Assembly: GCA_913061475.1 (NCBI GenBank)
Contig: CAJXUN010000024.1
Coordinates: forward strand, 1 to 64,000
Source: an uncultured Colwellia sp.
Lineage (GTDB): Bacteria; Pseudomonadota; Gammaproteobacteria; Enterobacterales; Alteromonadaceae
Length of the DNA stretch: 64,000 nucleotides
Direction: 5' to 3'
Shown in pieces: positions 10,521 to 20,772 of the stretch (its first letter is position 1; each line of letters starts with the position of its first letter). Below the pieces are notes generated by a model. It had not been told where the DNA came from. It searched no databases and worked only from the letters and a program-made list of their open reading frames with translations. The position numbers and the translations under genes were made by a program.

Positions 10521-11909
10521 ATGGCAAAGTTAGCAAAATTAGAATTCGTTTGTACCGATTGCGGCATGAACTATCCCCGCTGGCAGGGGCAATGCCGATG
10601 TGGCGCATGGAATACCTTAGCTGAAATGAAAATTCCAGCTAACCAAAGTAAAAGCCCAAGTAAAAGTCGTATCTCAACGGGTGGTTATGCCGGCGGCACC
10701 GGTGGTGGTTCGAAAAAAATCAATGAGGTAGAATCAACGGAGGCGGAAAAACAGCTAACCGGCATCGGTGAACTAGACCGAGTATTATGTGGCGGCGTAA
10801 CAACAGGCTCTGTCAATATCATCTCAGGTGACCCTGGCGCAGGTAAAACCACGTTACTTTCTGATTTAGTCGCCCGTATGTCAAAGCTCATGCCCTCGCT
10901 TTATTGTACTGCTGAAGAATCACTTTCACAGTTCAAAAATCGCGTGCAACGTTTAAAGCTTGAATACAACCCTGACGAACTGTACTTATTGTCTGAAACC
11001 AGTGTTGAATCCATTATTGCCGAGTTAGAACAAAAGAAAATTAAATTTGCCGTTATTGACTCTATTCAAGCCGTTGTTACTGATAATGCCAATGGTAGCC
11101 CAGGCTCGCCCTCACAAGTAAAAAGTGCCGCTCAAGCATTAACGCAATATTGTAAGCAAAATAACGTCACCATGTTTTTGATTGCCCATGTTAATAAAAA
11201 TAATGAAATTGCTGGGCCACAAACCTTAGTACATATTGTTGATGCCCTGCTCCATATAGATACCAATGATGGCCAAATAAGAACCTTGCGTGCCAACAAA
11301 AATCGTTTCGGTGATATAGACACCGTCGGTATTTTCAAAATGTGCGAGCGTGGTATGCTCAGTGTTGATAACCCGAGTGAGATATTTTTGTCGGGCTCAA
11401 GCACCGAGTCACCCGGCTCAGCAATTACCTGTATCAGAAAAGGTAATCGAAATTTATTACTTGAGATCCAATGCTTAACCACAGAAACTGAAGCTGAGTT
11501 TCCACAACGGGTTTGTGTTGGCTTAAATATGAACCGGATAAAAATGCTAACGGGGATTTTACGTAAACATACCAAAACTAAAATTTACCACGATAGCTTT
11601 TTTAATATTATTGGCGGCCTCAAAATAGATGAGTCTGAAACCTGTATTGATCTGGCGTTAGTCACGGCATTGTTAAGTAGTTTGAATGAGTTTGTGATCC
11701 CAAGAACGACCTGCATCATGGGTGAGTTGAGTTTAAATGGTGACGTGCGCCCAATTGACAGTGGAGTGCCGAGGGTAAAAGAAGCGGCTCAACATGGCTT
11801 TACCGAAATATTTATTCCCTTTCGTAACTACCATAAATCGATGGAAGGTTTAGGGGCTAAAATAACGCCCGTGAAAACTATTCATGAACTCATCGAGCTC
11901 ATTAAATAG
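10521..11909 (+). CDS. radA: DNA repair protein RadA
   Basis: N-terminal zinc finger CTDCGMNYPRWQGQCRCGAWNT, Walker A GDPGAGKTTL, KNRFG motif. Confidence 0.97.
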   Translation: MAKLAKLEFVCTDCGMNYPRWQGQCRCGAWNTLAEMKIPANQSKSPSKSRISTGGYAGGTGGGSKKINEVESTEAEKQLTGIGELDRVLCGGVTTGSVNIISGDPGAGKTTLLSDLVARMSKLMPSLYCTAEESLSQFKNRVQRLKLEYNPDELYLLSETSVESIIAELEQKKIKFAVIDSIQAVVTDNANGSPGSPSQVKSAAQALTQYCKQNNVTMFLIAHVNKNNEIAGPQTLVHIVDALLHIDTNDGQIRTLRANKNRFGDIDTVGIFKMCERGMLSVDNPSEIFLSGSSTESPGSAITCIRKGNRNLLLEIQCLTTETEAEFPQRVCVGLNMNRIKMLTGILRKHTKTKIYHDSFFNIIGGLKIDESETCIDLALVTALLSSLNEFVIPRTTCIMGELSLNGDVRPIDSGVPRVKEAAQHGFTEIFIPFRNYHKSMEGLGAKITPVKTIHELIELIK

Positions 11910-12026
11910 CGCTTAAAAACCCTCAAGCAACTCGATATCCACAATGAATTAATGCAGACCATCAATTCTGCATTAATTACTTTACCCAACCCTACATGGC
12001 TATCATACCTATTTAACAGTACAGGA

Positions 12027-15000
12027 TTACGACGGCTCATAATCTAAATTTGCTGAGAGCCAACGTTCAGCCTGTGGCATGGTCATTTCTTTACGTGCGG
12101 CATAGCTTTCCACTTGGTCTTGCGCCACTTTCGCGACGGCAAAGTATTTCGAGTCTGGGTGCGCAAAGTACCAGCCACTAACCGCGGCCCCCGGCCACAT
12201 AGCAAAGCTAGACGTTAGCTCCATACCAATATTTTCTTCCACGTTAAGTAGCTCCCACAGCAACCCTTTTTCGGTATGTTCAGGGCAGGCAGGATAACCT
12301 GGCGCAGGGCGTATACCTTGATATTTTTCACGAATTAAACCATCGTTATCAAAGTTTTCATCTGGCGCGTAACCCCAGTAGTCTTTACGAATTTGCTCAT
12401 GTAAGTACTCAGCACTGGCTTCGGCAAGGCGGTCGGCAACGGCTTTAATTAAGATACTATTGTAATCATCGTGATCGGCATCAAAAGCTTTTACTAACGC
12501 GTCGACACCAAAACCGGCTGATACCGCGAAAGCGCCAACATAATCCTCAACACCTGAGGCTTTATCCGCAACATAATCAGCTAAACAACGATTAAATTGC
12601 CCCGCTGGCTTTTTACTTTGCTGGCGTAATTGATGCAGTTTCATTAACTTTTCTGTGCGCGATTCATCGCTATAAAGTAGGATATCATCTTGTTCACGAT
12701 TAGCTGGAAATAAACCAAACACCGCTTTAGCGGTTAATTTTTTATTATTAATTACATCATCTAACATGGCATTGGCATCGTTAAATAATTTAGTGGCCTC
12801 TTCACCCACCACTTCATGGCGCAAAATCAACGGATACTTGCCCGATAACTGCCAAGTCATAAAAAATGGCGTCCAATCGATATAATTTCTCACGATATTT
12901 AAGTCAATATTATCCAATACCGTTACGCCTAGTTTATTTGGTACTTTCGGGGTGTAATGATCAAAATTAATCGGCACCGCATTAGCGCGAGCATCTTTTA
13001 ACGAAATTAAGCTTGAGCGCGGGCCTTTTTTATAATGACGTTCACGTACTTTTACGTATTCAGCTTTTTGTCGTTCAACGAAACCCGCTCGGTTTTCATC
13101 AGAAAGCAATGTGCTTACCACTGACACTGAGCGCGAGGCGTTAGGTACGTAAACCACAGGATGTTGATACTGTGGCTCGATTTTAACCGCAGTATGGGCT
13201 TTTGAAGTGGTAGCACCGCCGATCAGTAAAGGTAGTTCAAACGCCTGACGCTTCATTTCTTTCGCGACATGAACCATTTCATCAAGTGACGGCGTGATCA
13301 AACCCGATAAACCAATAATGTCGACTTTTTCTTCACGTGCAACCCGCAAAATATCTTCACAGGAAACCATAACGCCGAGATCGATAATTTCGTAGTTATT
13401 ACACTGCAACACTACACCAACAATATTTTTGCCAATGTCATGCACATCGCCTTTTACCGTCGCTAACAGTATTTTTCCATTCGATGTTATTTCAGTTTTT
13501 TCTGCTTCAATAAAAGGATTTAAATGCGCCACGGCCTGCTTCATTACCCGAGCAGATTTAACCACTTGTGGTAGAAACATTTCACCGGCACCAAACAAGT
13601 CACCCACGACATTCATGCCATCCATTAATGGCCCTTCAATCACATCCAATGGCCGGGTAGCAACTAGTCGTGCCGCTTCGGTATCTTCAATAATAAATTC
13701 ATTAATCCCTTTGACTAAGGAATACTCTAAGCGCTTATTGACTGGCAATTCACGCCAAGTTAAATCGGCTTTACTATTTTGACTGCCTGCTTGGCCACGA
13801 TACTCTTGAGCAACATCAAGTAAGCGCTCAGTTGCGCCATCATCAGAATTTTGAATAACATCTTCAACCGCTAAACGCAGGTTATCGGGAATATCAGAAT
13901 AAATGGCCAATTGGCCGGCATTAACAATCCCCATATCCATACCATTTTTTATCGCATGATAAAGAAACACCGCATGTATCGCTTCACGCACGGGGTTATT
14001 ACCACGAAATGAGAAGGAAACATTAGAAACACCACCAGAGATCATGGCATGCGGTAAATTTTGTTTAATATCCGCTACCGCGTCAATAAAGTCTCGGGCA
14101 TAATTATTGTGTTCTTCGATACCAGTAGCGACAGCAAAAATATTTGGATCAAAAATAATATCTTCTGCAGGATAACCAATTTCATGCACCAAAATATCAT
14201 AGGCACGATGACAAATTTCATACTTACGCTCACGGGTATCTGCTTGGCCTTTCTCGTCAAACGCCATAACAATTACGGCTGCACCATAACGACGTAACAA
14301 TTCGGCTTGCTCGCGAAAGTTATCTTCGCCCTCTTTCAAGCTAATCGAGTTAACAACCCCCTTACCTTGAATACATTTTAAACCCGCTTCCAAAATATCC
14401 CATTTAGATGAGTCGAGCATAATCGGTACTTTGGCGATATCTGGCTCACCTGCAATTAAATTCAAAAACCGCACCATGGCCGCTTTTGAGTCCAACATAC
14501 CTTCATCCATGTTGATATCAATAATTTGCGCGCCATTTTCCACTTGCTGTAAGGCAACGGCTATCGCTTGGTCATAATTTTCTTCTGTGATTAAGCGTTT
14601 AAAAATAGCTGAGCCGGTAACATTAGTACGCTCTCCAACGTTAACGAACAAACTGTCTTCTTTAATGGTTAAGGCTTCTAAGCCCGATAAACGACAAGCA
14701 ATTTCTTTGGCTTTAATTACTCGCGGAGCAATACTCGCCACCGCATCAGCCATACCTTTAATATGCGCGGGTGTGGTACCACAACAACCGCCAATAATAT
14801 TTAAAAAACCAGCATTGGCCCATTCCGCAACATGTTTATCCATATCTTCAACGGTAAAGTCATATTCACCAAAAGCATTAGGTAAGCCAGCATTAGGATG
14901 CGCAGATACCGCGACATCTGAAATACGACTTAATTCTTCAACATACTGGCGCAACTCTACCGGACCAAGCGCACAGTTCAAGCCAAATGAAATTGGCTTA

Positions 15001-15749
15001 GCATGACGTAAAGAGTTATAAAAAGCTTCAGTGGTTTGCCCTGACAACGTTCGTCCTGACGCATCGGTAATGGTGCCTGATATCATCACAGGTAAACGTT
15101 CACCACGGCTTTCAAATACCGTTTCAATAGCAAAAATAGCGGCTTTAGCATTTAAGGTATCGAATATGGTTTCAATCAAAATGATATCGCTACCGCCGTC
15201 AATTAAGGCATCGGTCGACTCAATGTAAGCATCTTTAAGCTCATCAAAAGTAACGTTACGATAAGCAGGATCGTTAACATCTGGCGATATAGAGCAGGTT
15301 CTATTGGTTGGCCCCAAAACACCGGCAACAAAGCGTGGTTTATCTGGATTATTCGCATTAAATTCATCCGCCACTTCACGGGCTAATTGTGCGGCTTTGA
15401 AGTTAATGTCAGCGCTATGCGCTTCCATGTCGTAATCAGCCATGGCAATGGTGGTAGCGTTAAAGGTATTGGTTTCAAGAATATCAGCACCCGCGGCAAG
15501 ATATTCACGATGAATGGCTTTAATAATATCAGGCTGCGTCAGTACCAACATATCGTTGTTACCTTTAACATCACAATGCCAGTCGGCAAATTGTTCACCG
15601 CGATAATCTTGCTCTTCAAATTTATAGGCTTGGATCATTGTGCCCATAGCGCCATCTAAAATAAGAATGCGTTTTGCTAACTGCGCTTGTAACAAACCGT
15701 ATGAAGAAGACTGCACTACTTTTACTTGAGAATTTTCTGACTTAGACAC
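12027..15749 (-). CDS. metH: Cobalamin-dependent methionine synthase
   Basis: ORF 12027..15788; [39 protein letters not shown]. Start placed at GTG 15749 (GTGTCTAAGTCA), overlapping the metA stop, rather than the distal ATG at 15788. Confidence 0.95.
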   Translation of the reverse strand: MSKSENSQVKVVQSSSYGLLQAQLAKRILILDGAMGTMIQAYKFEEQDYRGEQFADWHCDVKGNNDMLVLTQPDIIKAIHREYLAAGADILETNTFNATTIAMADYDMEAHSADINFKAAQLAREVADEFNANNPDKPRFVAGVLGPTNRTCSISPDVNDPAYRNVTFDELKDAYIESTDALIDGGSDIILIETIFDTLNAKAAIFAIETVFESRGERLPVMISGTITDASGRTLSGQTTEAFYNSLRHAKPISFGLNCALGPVELRQYVEELSRISDVAVSAHPNAGLPNAFGEYDFTVEDMDKHVAEWANAGFLNIIGGCCGTTPAHIKGMADAVASIAPRVIKAKEIACRLSGLEALTIKEDSLFVNVGERTNVTGSAIFKRLITEENYDQAIAVALQQVENGAQIIDINMDEGMLDSKAAMVRFLNLIAGEPDIAKVPIMLDSSKWDILEAGLKCIQGKGVVNSISLKEGEDNFREQAELLRRYGAAVIVMAFDEKGQADTRERKYEICHRAYDILVHEIGYPAEDIIFDPNIFAVATGIEEHNNYARDFIDAVADIKQNLPHAMISGGVSNVSFSFRGNNPVREAIHAVFLYHAIKNGMDMGIVNAGQLAIYSDIPDNLRLAVEDVIQNSDDGATERLLDVAQEYRGQAGSQNSKADLTWRELPVNKRLEYSLVKGINEFIIEDTEAARLVATRPLDVIEGPLMDGMNVVGDLFGAGEMFLPQVVKSARVMKQAVAHLNPFIEAEKTEITSNGKILLATVKGDVHDIGKNIVGVVLQCNNYEIIDLGVMVSCEDILRVAREEKVDIIGLSGLITPSLDEMVHVAKEMKRQAFELPLLIGGATTSKAHTAVKIEPQYQHPVVYVPNASRSVSVVSTLLSDENRAGFVERQKAEYVKVRERHYKKGPRSSLISLKDARANAVPINFDHYTPKVPNKLGVTVLDNIDLNIVRNYIDWTPFFMTWQLSGKYPLILRHEVVGEEATKLFNDANAMLDDVINNKKLTAKAVFGLFPANREQDDILLYSDESRTEKLMKLHQLRQQSKKPAGQFNRCLADYVADKASGVEDYVGAFAVSAGFGVDALVKAFDADHDDYNSILIKAVADRLAEASAEYLHEQIRKDYWGYAPDENFDNDGLIREKYQGIRPAPGYPACPEHTEKGLLWELLNVEENIGMELTSSFAMWPGAAVSGWYFAHPDSKYFAVAKVAQDQVESYAARKEMTMPQAERWLSANLDYEPS

Positions 15750-16692
15750 GTGATTTTCCTGGATGAATAGCTTTAATATGGTCTGCATCTAATTGATACG
15801 GCGTAATTTGATAAACGTAATAATTTAACCAATTAGTAAAAAGTAAACTGCCATGGCTACGCCACGTGTTTGCGGTATCACTTTTGGGATTGTTATCAGT
15901 AAAATAATTATCGGGTATGGCAGCGTGGCCGCCAGCCTCGAGATCTCGAAAGTATTCTTCACTCAAGGTCGAGGCGTCATATTCTGGATGGCCGGTCAGG
16001 TAAACTTGTTGCTTATTTTTACTCGCGGCTAAATAAACCCCAGCATCGTCTGACTCCGCCAATATCTCTATATTATCTAAACGTTGGTAGTCTGCTTTAT
16101 CAATATAACCATAACGAGAGTGCGGCACATTAAAGCTTTCATCAAAGCCTCGGGTTAGCTGCTCTTTTGGTTTTAAACAACGATGACGATAAACCCCTGA
16201 AAGCTTATGCTCACGCAAATGTCGTTTTAAACCATAATGGTGGTAAAGCGCGGCATGAGCGGCCCAACAAGAAAACATGGTCGACGTAACATTTTGCTCT
16301 GCCCAGTCAAACACTTGGCAAATTTTGTCCCAAAAAGTCACTTGCTGATAATCGAGTAATGCCAGTGGCGCACCGGTAATAATTAAGCCGTCGTATTGCT
16401 TATGTTTAATATCATCAAACAAACGATAGAAGTTATCCAAATGCGCTTGTGGCGTATTTTTAGATTCATTGGCGTGTATGCGAACAAATTCAACATTAAT
16501 TTGCAGCGGCGTATTCGCTAGCATGCGTAGAATTTGCACTTCGGTTGCTATTTTATTTGGCATTAGATTTAGAATCGCCACTTCCATCGGGCGAATTTCT
16601 TGATCAGCAGCACGACGCTCTGACATCACAAAAATGTTTTCGTGATCTAAAATCGTTAAAGCTGGTAGTTCATTGGGGATCTTAATCGGCAT
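15742..16692 (-). CDS. metA: Homoserine O-acyltransferase (MetA/MetAS)
   Basis: [11 protein letters not shown] start, [29 protein letters not shown]. Confidence 0.96.
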   Translation of the reverse strand: MPIKIPNELPALTILDHENIFVMSERRAADQEIRPMEVAILNLMPNKIATEVQILRMLANTPLQINVEFVRIHANESKNTPQAHLDNFYRLFDDIKHKQYDGLIITGAPLALLDYQQVTFWDKICQVFDWAEQNVTSTMFSCWAAHAALYHHYGLKRHLREHKLSGVYRHRCLKPKEQLTRGFDESFNVPHSRYGYIDKADYQRLDNIEILAESDDAGVYLAASKNKQQVYLTGHPEYDASTLSEEYFRDLEAGGHAAIPDNYFTDNNPKSDTANTWRSHGSLLFTNWLNYYVYQITPYQLDADHIKAIHPGKSRV

Positions 16693-16793
16693 AACACTAA
16701 CCTAATGCAAACATTCTCAAAGTATAAAATAACGCTGAAAAACAGCTTTATTACAAACAAATTTTATCTGCCTATAATGTGACTTGGATTTCT

Positions 16794-16825
16794 AGCTATG
16801 TCAACCTCTAAACGTATAGACGTCT
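16794..16825. promoter_or_regulatory. Putative tandem MetJ operator (met boxes) upstream of metA
   Basis: Four contiguous 8-mers AGCTATGT CAACCTCT AAACGTAT AGACGTCT; the last is a perfect AGACGTCT consensus and the others match 4-6 of 8 positions. Confidence 0.75.
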
Positions 16826-16868
16826 AAATGAATTAATTATAAATTAGCACTTTTTATATAACGCATAT

Positions 16869-16902
16869 AAAAAAAGCCATTAACATTGACGTTAACGGCT
16901 TG
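16869..16902 (-). terminator. Rho-independent terminator downstream of the SUKH gene
   Basis: Minus strand aagccgttaacgtcaatgttaatggctttttt; stem followed by a T-run. Confidence 0.65.
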
Positions 16903-17022
16903 TTATTATTGATAATTAGCTAGTAACCTATCGATAGGCTGCTAAATAGACTATCTGTCTATATCTATAGAAAAGATCGGTGATGAATATACCTTATCAA
17001 TACTTTGTGTTTGGTGAGCAAA

Positions 17023-17472
17023 TTAAAGTTCATTAAACTGCGTTAACCATAGCGTAAATGAATCAGTAACTTTTGTAACCGTACGCAAATCATGGTCAAA
17101 AAACCAGACCGGTATATCCTTTTGTTTACTTACGCAATCACTATGTTTGAAACAAAACATATTGCCCTTACAGTCAGACGCAAACAAAATATGGCCCTTG
17201 GGCATACCACTCATTTCATATAACGCTGATAACGAAGATACATCTTCTAGACTTAAAAAGTCTTGTACCTCAGAAACATCCGAGCCTAAATCACAAATTC
17301 GAGTCAACACATTTGGCGTGTGAACCAAACCGTATGTCGATATTAAGTATTTATACGAATCGGGTAAAAAAGCATTCAATTTTGCTTCAAGCTCTGTAAT
17401 GTCATGATGATTAATTGGCGTCATTACATTTTTGCTAGCCCAGTTTTTTACGAATAGATCTATGCTATTCAT
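17023..17472 (-). CDS. SMI1/KNR4 (SUKH) family protein
   Basis: LEAKLNAFLPDSYKYLISTYG...ICDLGSDVSEVQDFLSLEDV...GHILFASDCKGNMFCFK typical of the SUKH fold. Confidence 0.8.
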   Translation of the reverse strand: MNSIDLFVKNWASKNVMTPINHHDITELEAKLNAFLPDSYKYLISTYGLVHTPNVLTRICDLGSDVSEVQDFLSLEDVSSLSALYEMSGMPKGHILFASDCKGNMFCFKHSDCVSKQKDIPVWFFDHDLRTVTKVTDSFTLWLTQFNEL

Positions 17473-17490
17473 CTAGCTTTACTCCAAAAA

Positions 17491-17602
17491 AATAATACCG
17501 CAATATAAAACTAAAAATACGGCTAAAAATAAGCGAGCTAGAATAAGCGACAATAATGCAAAAACCAATAGTTACTTACGCTATTTGAGTGCTTTGTTAT
17601 AT
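17491..17602 (-). other. attC-like site (degenerate)
   Basis: Minus strand R''-like CATATAAC AAAGCACTC...; right end ATTGCGGTATTATT is degenerate. Confidence 0.45.
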
Positions 17603-17617
17603 GCACCGAACTTAGCA

Positions 17618-17863
17618 CTAAGTCATGAGCTTTAATGCGATATACGGCGTTAAATTAAAAATGATGATAAACATTTTAAAATCCCCCATAAACTTAAAAT
17701 ACAAAGCAGGCAATTGCGCAGCATCTACCCCGATTAATTTACTATGAATACCCGTGGTAAAGTCCTTAAACACGATAATAAACAAGGCAGAAAAAGCGAA
17801 AACAGCGAAATTGATAACGCTACACCAACCGAAGAAAATGGTAACTTGGTTTATATCCATCAT
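17618..17863 (-). CDS. DUF6868-like small membrane protein
   Basis: MMDINQVTIFFGWCSVINFAVF...HSKLIGVDAAQLPALYFKF...NLTPYIALKLM; start moved to internal ATG at 17863 after ggag. Confidence 0.65.
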   Translation of the reverse strand: MMDINQVTIFFGWCSVINFAVFAFSALFIIVFKDFTTGIHSKLIGVDAAQLPALYFKFMGDFKMFIIIFNLTPYIALKLMT

Positions 17864-17886
17864 AGATTTACTCTCCAAATAATTGA

Positions 17887-17954
17887 CACCGACACCCCAT
17901 TAAGCGGCTAAATGCACAAACAAAGCGAAAACAAGCCAAATGCTTATATTAGGC
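17887..17954 (-). other. attC-like site
   Basis: Minus strand GCCTAAT-ATAAGCATTTGGC...GCATTTAGCCGCTTAATGGGGTGTCGGTG; paired half-sites with degenerate cores; overlaps the stop codon of the upstream ORF. Confidence 0.65.
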
Positions 17955-18722
17955 GGTTTTTCTCGCCTTAATTGTATACACTAATGGCACTTGCTGCCCC
18001 TTGTGTAGCATCTGGTAGCCATGTTCAGAAACATGTTCTAGACCTTCAAAACAATTGAACGGACTATACGGATATTCTTTAAAGTGCTCAATACTCAAGC
18101 CCGCGGTAATTAATGAATTAATGACCTCACTTAAAGAGTGTGCCCATGTTACCACTTTTGATGTTATTCCATCACAGTTCTCCGTGTATGTTCCTTCTTC
18201 TTCAACATCCGGCTCAGCACGAGAAAAATACGAGTAGCCACAGAGTAAATCGTTAAAAGTATGGAATTCTACAAGATGAAACTCACCACCCTTTGCAAGA
18301 GAACTCGCAATTGTTTCGGCCCAAAGCTTCAGATCTGGTAGCCAACAGAGAACCCCGTAAGAGGTAAATACAATATCGAACTTTTCTGTGTTCTCATGAC
18401 CAAATTGATAAATATCCTTAGCAACAAAAGTTGCTGCTAGTCCTAGCTCTGATTTAAGTTTATTGGCCTGTGCAATTGCTTCTGAAGACAAATCAACTCC
18501 TGTAACCAATGCGCCTTGCCTAGCCCATGACAAAGTGTCTTGTCCAAAATGACACTGGAGGTGTAAAAGCTTTTTCCCTTCAACATTTCCAACTTGCTCA
18601 AGTTCGATAGCGTTAAGTGATGAACTTCCGTCTTTAAAGGCTTGTACATCGTAAAATTTTGAACCGACATGAACCTTTGTGCGTTTATCCCAGGCTTGCT
18701 TATTTATATTTATATAATCCAT
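17949..18722 (-). CDS. Class I SAM-dependent methyltransferase
   Basis: KKLLHLQCHFGQDTLSWARQGALVTGVDLSSEAIAQA motif I; AGGAGG RBS upstream. Confidence 0.9.
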   Translation of the reverse strand: MDYININKQAWDKRTKVHVGSKFYDVQAFKDGSSSLNAIELEQVGNVEGKKLLHLQCHFGQDTLSWARQGALVTGVDLSSEAIAQANKLKSELGLAATFVAKDIYQFGHENTEKFDIVFTSYGVLCWLPDLKLWAETIASSLAKGGEFHLVEFHTFNDLLCGYSYFSRAEPDVEEEGTYTENCDGITSKVVTWAHSLSEVINSLITAGLSIEHFKEYPYSPFNCFEGLEHVSEHGYQMLHKGQQVPLVYTIKARKTA

Positions 18723-18735
18723 TTTAACCTCCTGA

Positions 18736-18820
18736 CACCGGCCCCACGAATCGCTAAATTAAATCGCTAAAAACGTTGGATAAAAAGTAAGACACCAACG
18801 ATTCGTGTTTAATTACTCTT
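18736..18820 (-). other. attC-like site / imperfect cruciform
   Basis: Inverted repeats cacgaatcg (18745-18753)/cgattcgtg (18799-18807) and cgttgg (18774-18779)/ccaacg (18795-18800); R'-like GCCGGTGTC resembles GTCGGTGTC at 17887-17893. Confidence 0.45.
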
Positions 18821-18862
18821 GTTGCTCTTCAACGTTAATACTCAGTGTATATACATCAAAGT

Positions 18863-19258
18863 TTATTTAATAAAATAACCAACGGGAAGCCAATACCCAC
18901 TACTCTTACTAAGTGTTAATATTTCAGTAGCTGATTTTTTATTTTCAAATTCGGTTTGAAATTGAATAACTAAATATTCGCCTTCTGGAACACCAGGAAG
19001 TGCTGAATATTCTTTAGCACCTAATTCCGAACGTGATTTAACTTTACCTAGCGGTGTTCGAACGCCTTTAAGGGCGGCATCCCATTTAATTTGCGAAAGT
19101 TGTGACTTAAAGAGCAAATCTGATTTTTGCCAACTTTTAGCGTACTCACCAGCATCTACTATTTTAAGCCACTGTTGTGCAATAATCGAACCATCAGATT
19201 CATTTCCCCAAACAAAAGAAGAAATAAACAGGGATAAGATTAATATCAATTTTTTCAT
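18863..19258 (-). CDS. DUF4019-like secreted protein
   Basis: Signal peptide MKKLILILSLFISSFVWG; QQWLKIVDAGEYAKSWQKSDLLFKSQLSQIKWDAALKGVRTPLGKVKSR pattern. Confidence 0.75.
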   Translation of the reverse strand: MKKLILILSLFISSFVWGNESDGSIIAQQWLKIVDAGEYAKSWQKSDLLFKSQLSQIKWDAALKGVRTPLGKVKSRSELGAKEYSALPGVPEGEYLVIQFQTEFENKKSATEILTLSKSSGYWLPVGYFIK

Positions 19259-19301
19259 AAAAATTATTTTACTCTAGAGATTAAAGATACGCTGCACATG
19301 C

Positions 19302-19403
19302 ATTTACCACCTAAATAAGAGGCAAATAATTGTTGGCTAAAATACGTGAACATAGTGAACAAAAAGCCAACTGTTTTTGTCTTAGTTTATTTTCTTGTTA
19401 GCT
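19302..19403 (-). other. attC-like site
   Basis: Minus strand CAGCTAACAAG...ACAGTTGGCTTTTT...TTTTAGCCAAC...TTTGCCTCTTATTTAGGTGGTAAAT; shares internal blocks with the site at 20223-20316. Confidence 0.65.
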
Positions 19404-19408
19404 GTACA

Positions 19409-19774
19409 TTACACCCATACATCATTTTTGGCTGTAAGCTCAGTGCCAGAATCACCGGTATTAACAACACCTTTAGGTTCAACGATCATGACTTTACATT
19501 CAGAAACAGCCATAGGTTTGTGTTCAATTCCTTTTGGAATTACAAACATCTCACCTGACTCTAATGTAACTATGCCATCTCGAAATTCAATATTAAGACA
19601 ACCCTCAATTACAATGAAAACTTCGTCAGTATCAGGATGATCGTGCCATACAAATTCACCTTCAACTTTTACCAGTTTAAACTGATAGTCGTTCATCTCA
19701 GCAATTACACGAGGAGACCAATGCTCGGTAAATTTAGCAAACTTATCTTTAAAGTTGATTGCATTATGTTTCAT
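19409..19774 (-). CDS. Cupin domain-containing protein
   Basis: [45 protein letters not shown] cupin motifs. Confidence 0.9.
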   Translation of the reverse strand: MKHNAINFKDKFAKFTEHWSPRVIAEMNDYQFKLVKVEGEFVWHDHPDTDEVFIVIEGCLNIEFRDGIVTLESGEMFVIPKGIEHKPMAVSECKVMIVEPKGVVNTGDSGTELTAKNDVWV

Positions 19775-19797
19775 TAAAACTCGACTCTATGTTGTAA

Positions 19798-19844
19798 AAC
19801 TAACGCCGCATTTAGCGGCTTGTCCGCTGCAATGCTTGTTAGCT
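19798..19844 (-). other. attC site (short type)
   Basis: Minus strand AGCTAACAAGCATTGCAGCGGACAAGCCGCTAAATGCGGCGTTAGTT; clear R''/L'' and L'/R' organisation. Confidence 0.8.
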
Positions 19845-20210
19845 GTGTGTTATTCCATAGTAACTCGTTGCTGCAATTATAAAAAAGAACAACCAAGATA
19901 AATGTTTACCACGAGTAAATAATAATGAAACTACCCCACTTAATGCAAATACTACTGCAATTATTATAAGAATTTCATTTTGAACATTTACGTTTGGATT
20001 TGATAAAACATACAAGATGGCAGAAAAGCCCCACCAAGCTAGTGTAGTTAAGTGCCAAGCAAACCTTAAAACACGTTTAGTAAACCAATCGCTACCGAGT
20101 AATTTAGGTAAATTATCACGTCGAAATAAACGAATTAATAAGTATTTCTCACCTAAATAGGAGTGAATAAGACCAATGATTAAAAGTAAAATAGTTCCGA
20201 TTAACAACAT
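19839..20210 (-). CDS. Small membrane protein (cassette gene)
   Basis: ORF extends to 20246, but the first 12 codons (MPLNEALVCGNG) translate the attC; start moved to ATG 20210. Confidence 0.6.
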   Translation of the reverse strand: MLLIGTILLLIIGLIHSYLGEKYLLIRLFRRDNLPKLLGSDWFTKRVLRFAWHLTTLAWWGFSAILYVLSNPNVNVQNEILIIIAVVFALSGVVSLLFTRGKHLSWLFFFIIAATSYYGITHS

Positions 20211-20222
20211 ACCGTTTCCACA

Positions 20223-20316
20223 CACCAACGCCTCATTAAGAGGCAAAAAATAGTTGGTTAAAATAAGCGAGGCAAAAAAAACAAACTGTTATTCCTTCGG
20301 GAATGACTTGTTATAT
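20223..20316 (-). other. attC site
   Basis: Minus strand ATATAACAAG...ACAGTTTGTTTTTTTTGCC...TTTTAACCAAC...TTTGCCTCTTAATGAGGCGTTGGTG. Confidence 0.75.
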
Positions 20317-20748
20317 TTACGGTAGCACGACAACAACTTCGACTTCTAGTAAGTGCGATTTACTCCAAAGCCTTTTAACTTCAACCCAACTTGAAGAAGG
20401 GTATTTATCACTGAAATACGCTTTGCGAATTGGAATAGCTGCCTTTAACTTTTCAATGTTTGTTGTAAAGATAACCTCTTTAACAATCGCATTTGTTTCA
20501 ACATTATAATCCGCCAGTATTTTTTTGATGGTAGTGTAAATATCATCGATTTGCATTTCAAAAGTACTTTCTTCGCTTGTGATACCTGAGATATATAAAG
20601 TGTTATTAGCCTTTACGACTTGCGAGTAGCCAATATCACTTTCCCAAGAATGATAGTTCTTTCTTTCAATCACTTGATCGGTCGTGGCGCATCCAAAAAG
20701 GAATATTCCACAAGATAAAAGTAGAAATATTTTGAGAAAATTTAGCAA
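20317..20748 (-). CDS. Rid-family (RidA-like) protein with predicted lipoprotein signal
   Basis: Rid fold pattern (SQVVKANNTLYISGITSEES...FEMQIDDIYTTIKKILADYN...VKEVIFTTNIEKL...PSSSWVEVKRL); N-terminus MLNFLKIFLLLSCGIFLFGC; TTG start with GGAG upstream. Confidence 0.8.
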   Translation of the reverse strand: MLNFLKIFLLLSCGIFLFGCATTDQVIERKNYHSWESDIGYSQVVKANNTLYISGITSEESTFEMQIDDIYTTIKKILADYNVETNAIVKEVIFTTNIEKLKAAIPIRKAYFSDKYPSSSWVEVKRLWSKSHLLEVEVVVVLP

Positions 20749-20772
20749 TTGAACTCCATGATTGATGAGTAA

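Noticed and set aside
11132-11575. 147-aa minus-strand ORF inside radA
   Set aside because: Antisense of a strongly conserved gene, no recognisable family.
14587-15006. 139-aa plus-strand ORF inside metH
   Set aside because: Antisense shadow of the conserved MetH coding frame.
18863-19844. Treating the DUF4019/cupin genes as an ordinary operon
   Set aside because: Each gene has its own SD and is separated by ~50-150 bp palindromic spacers rather than short operonic gaps.
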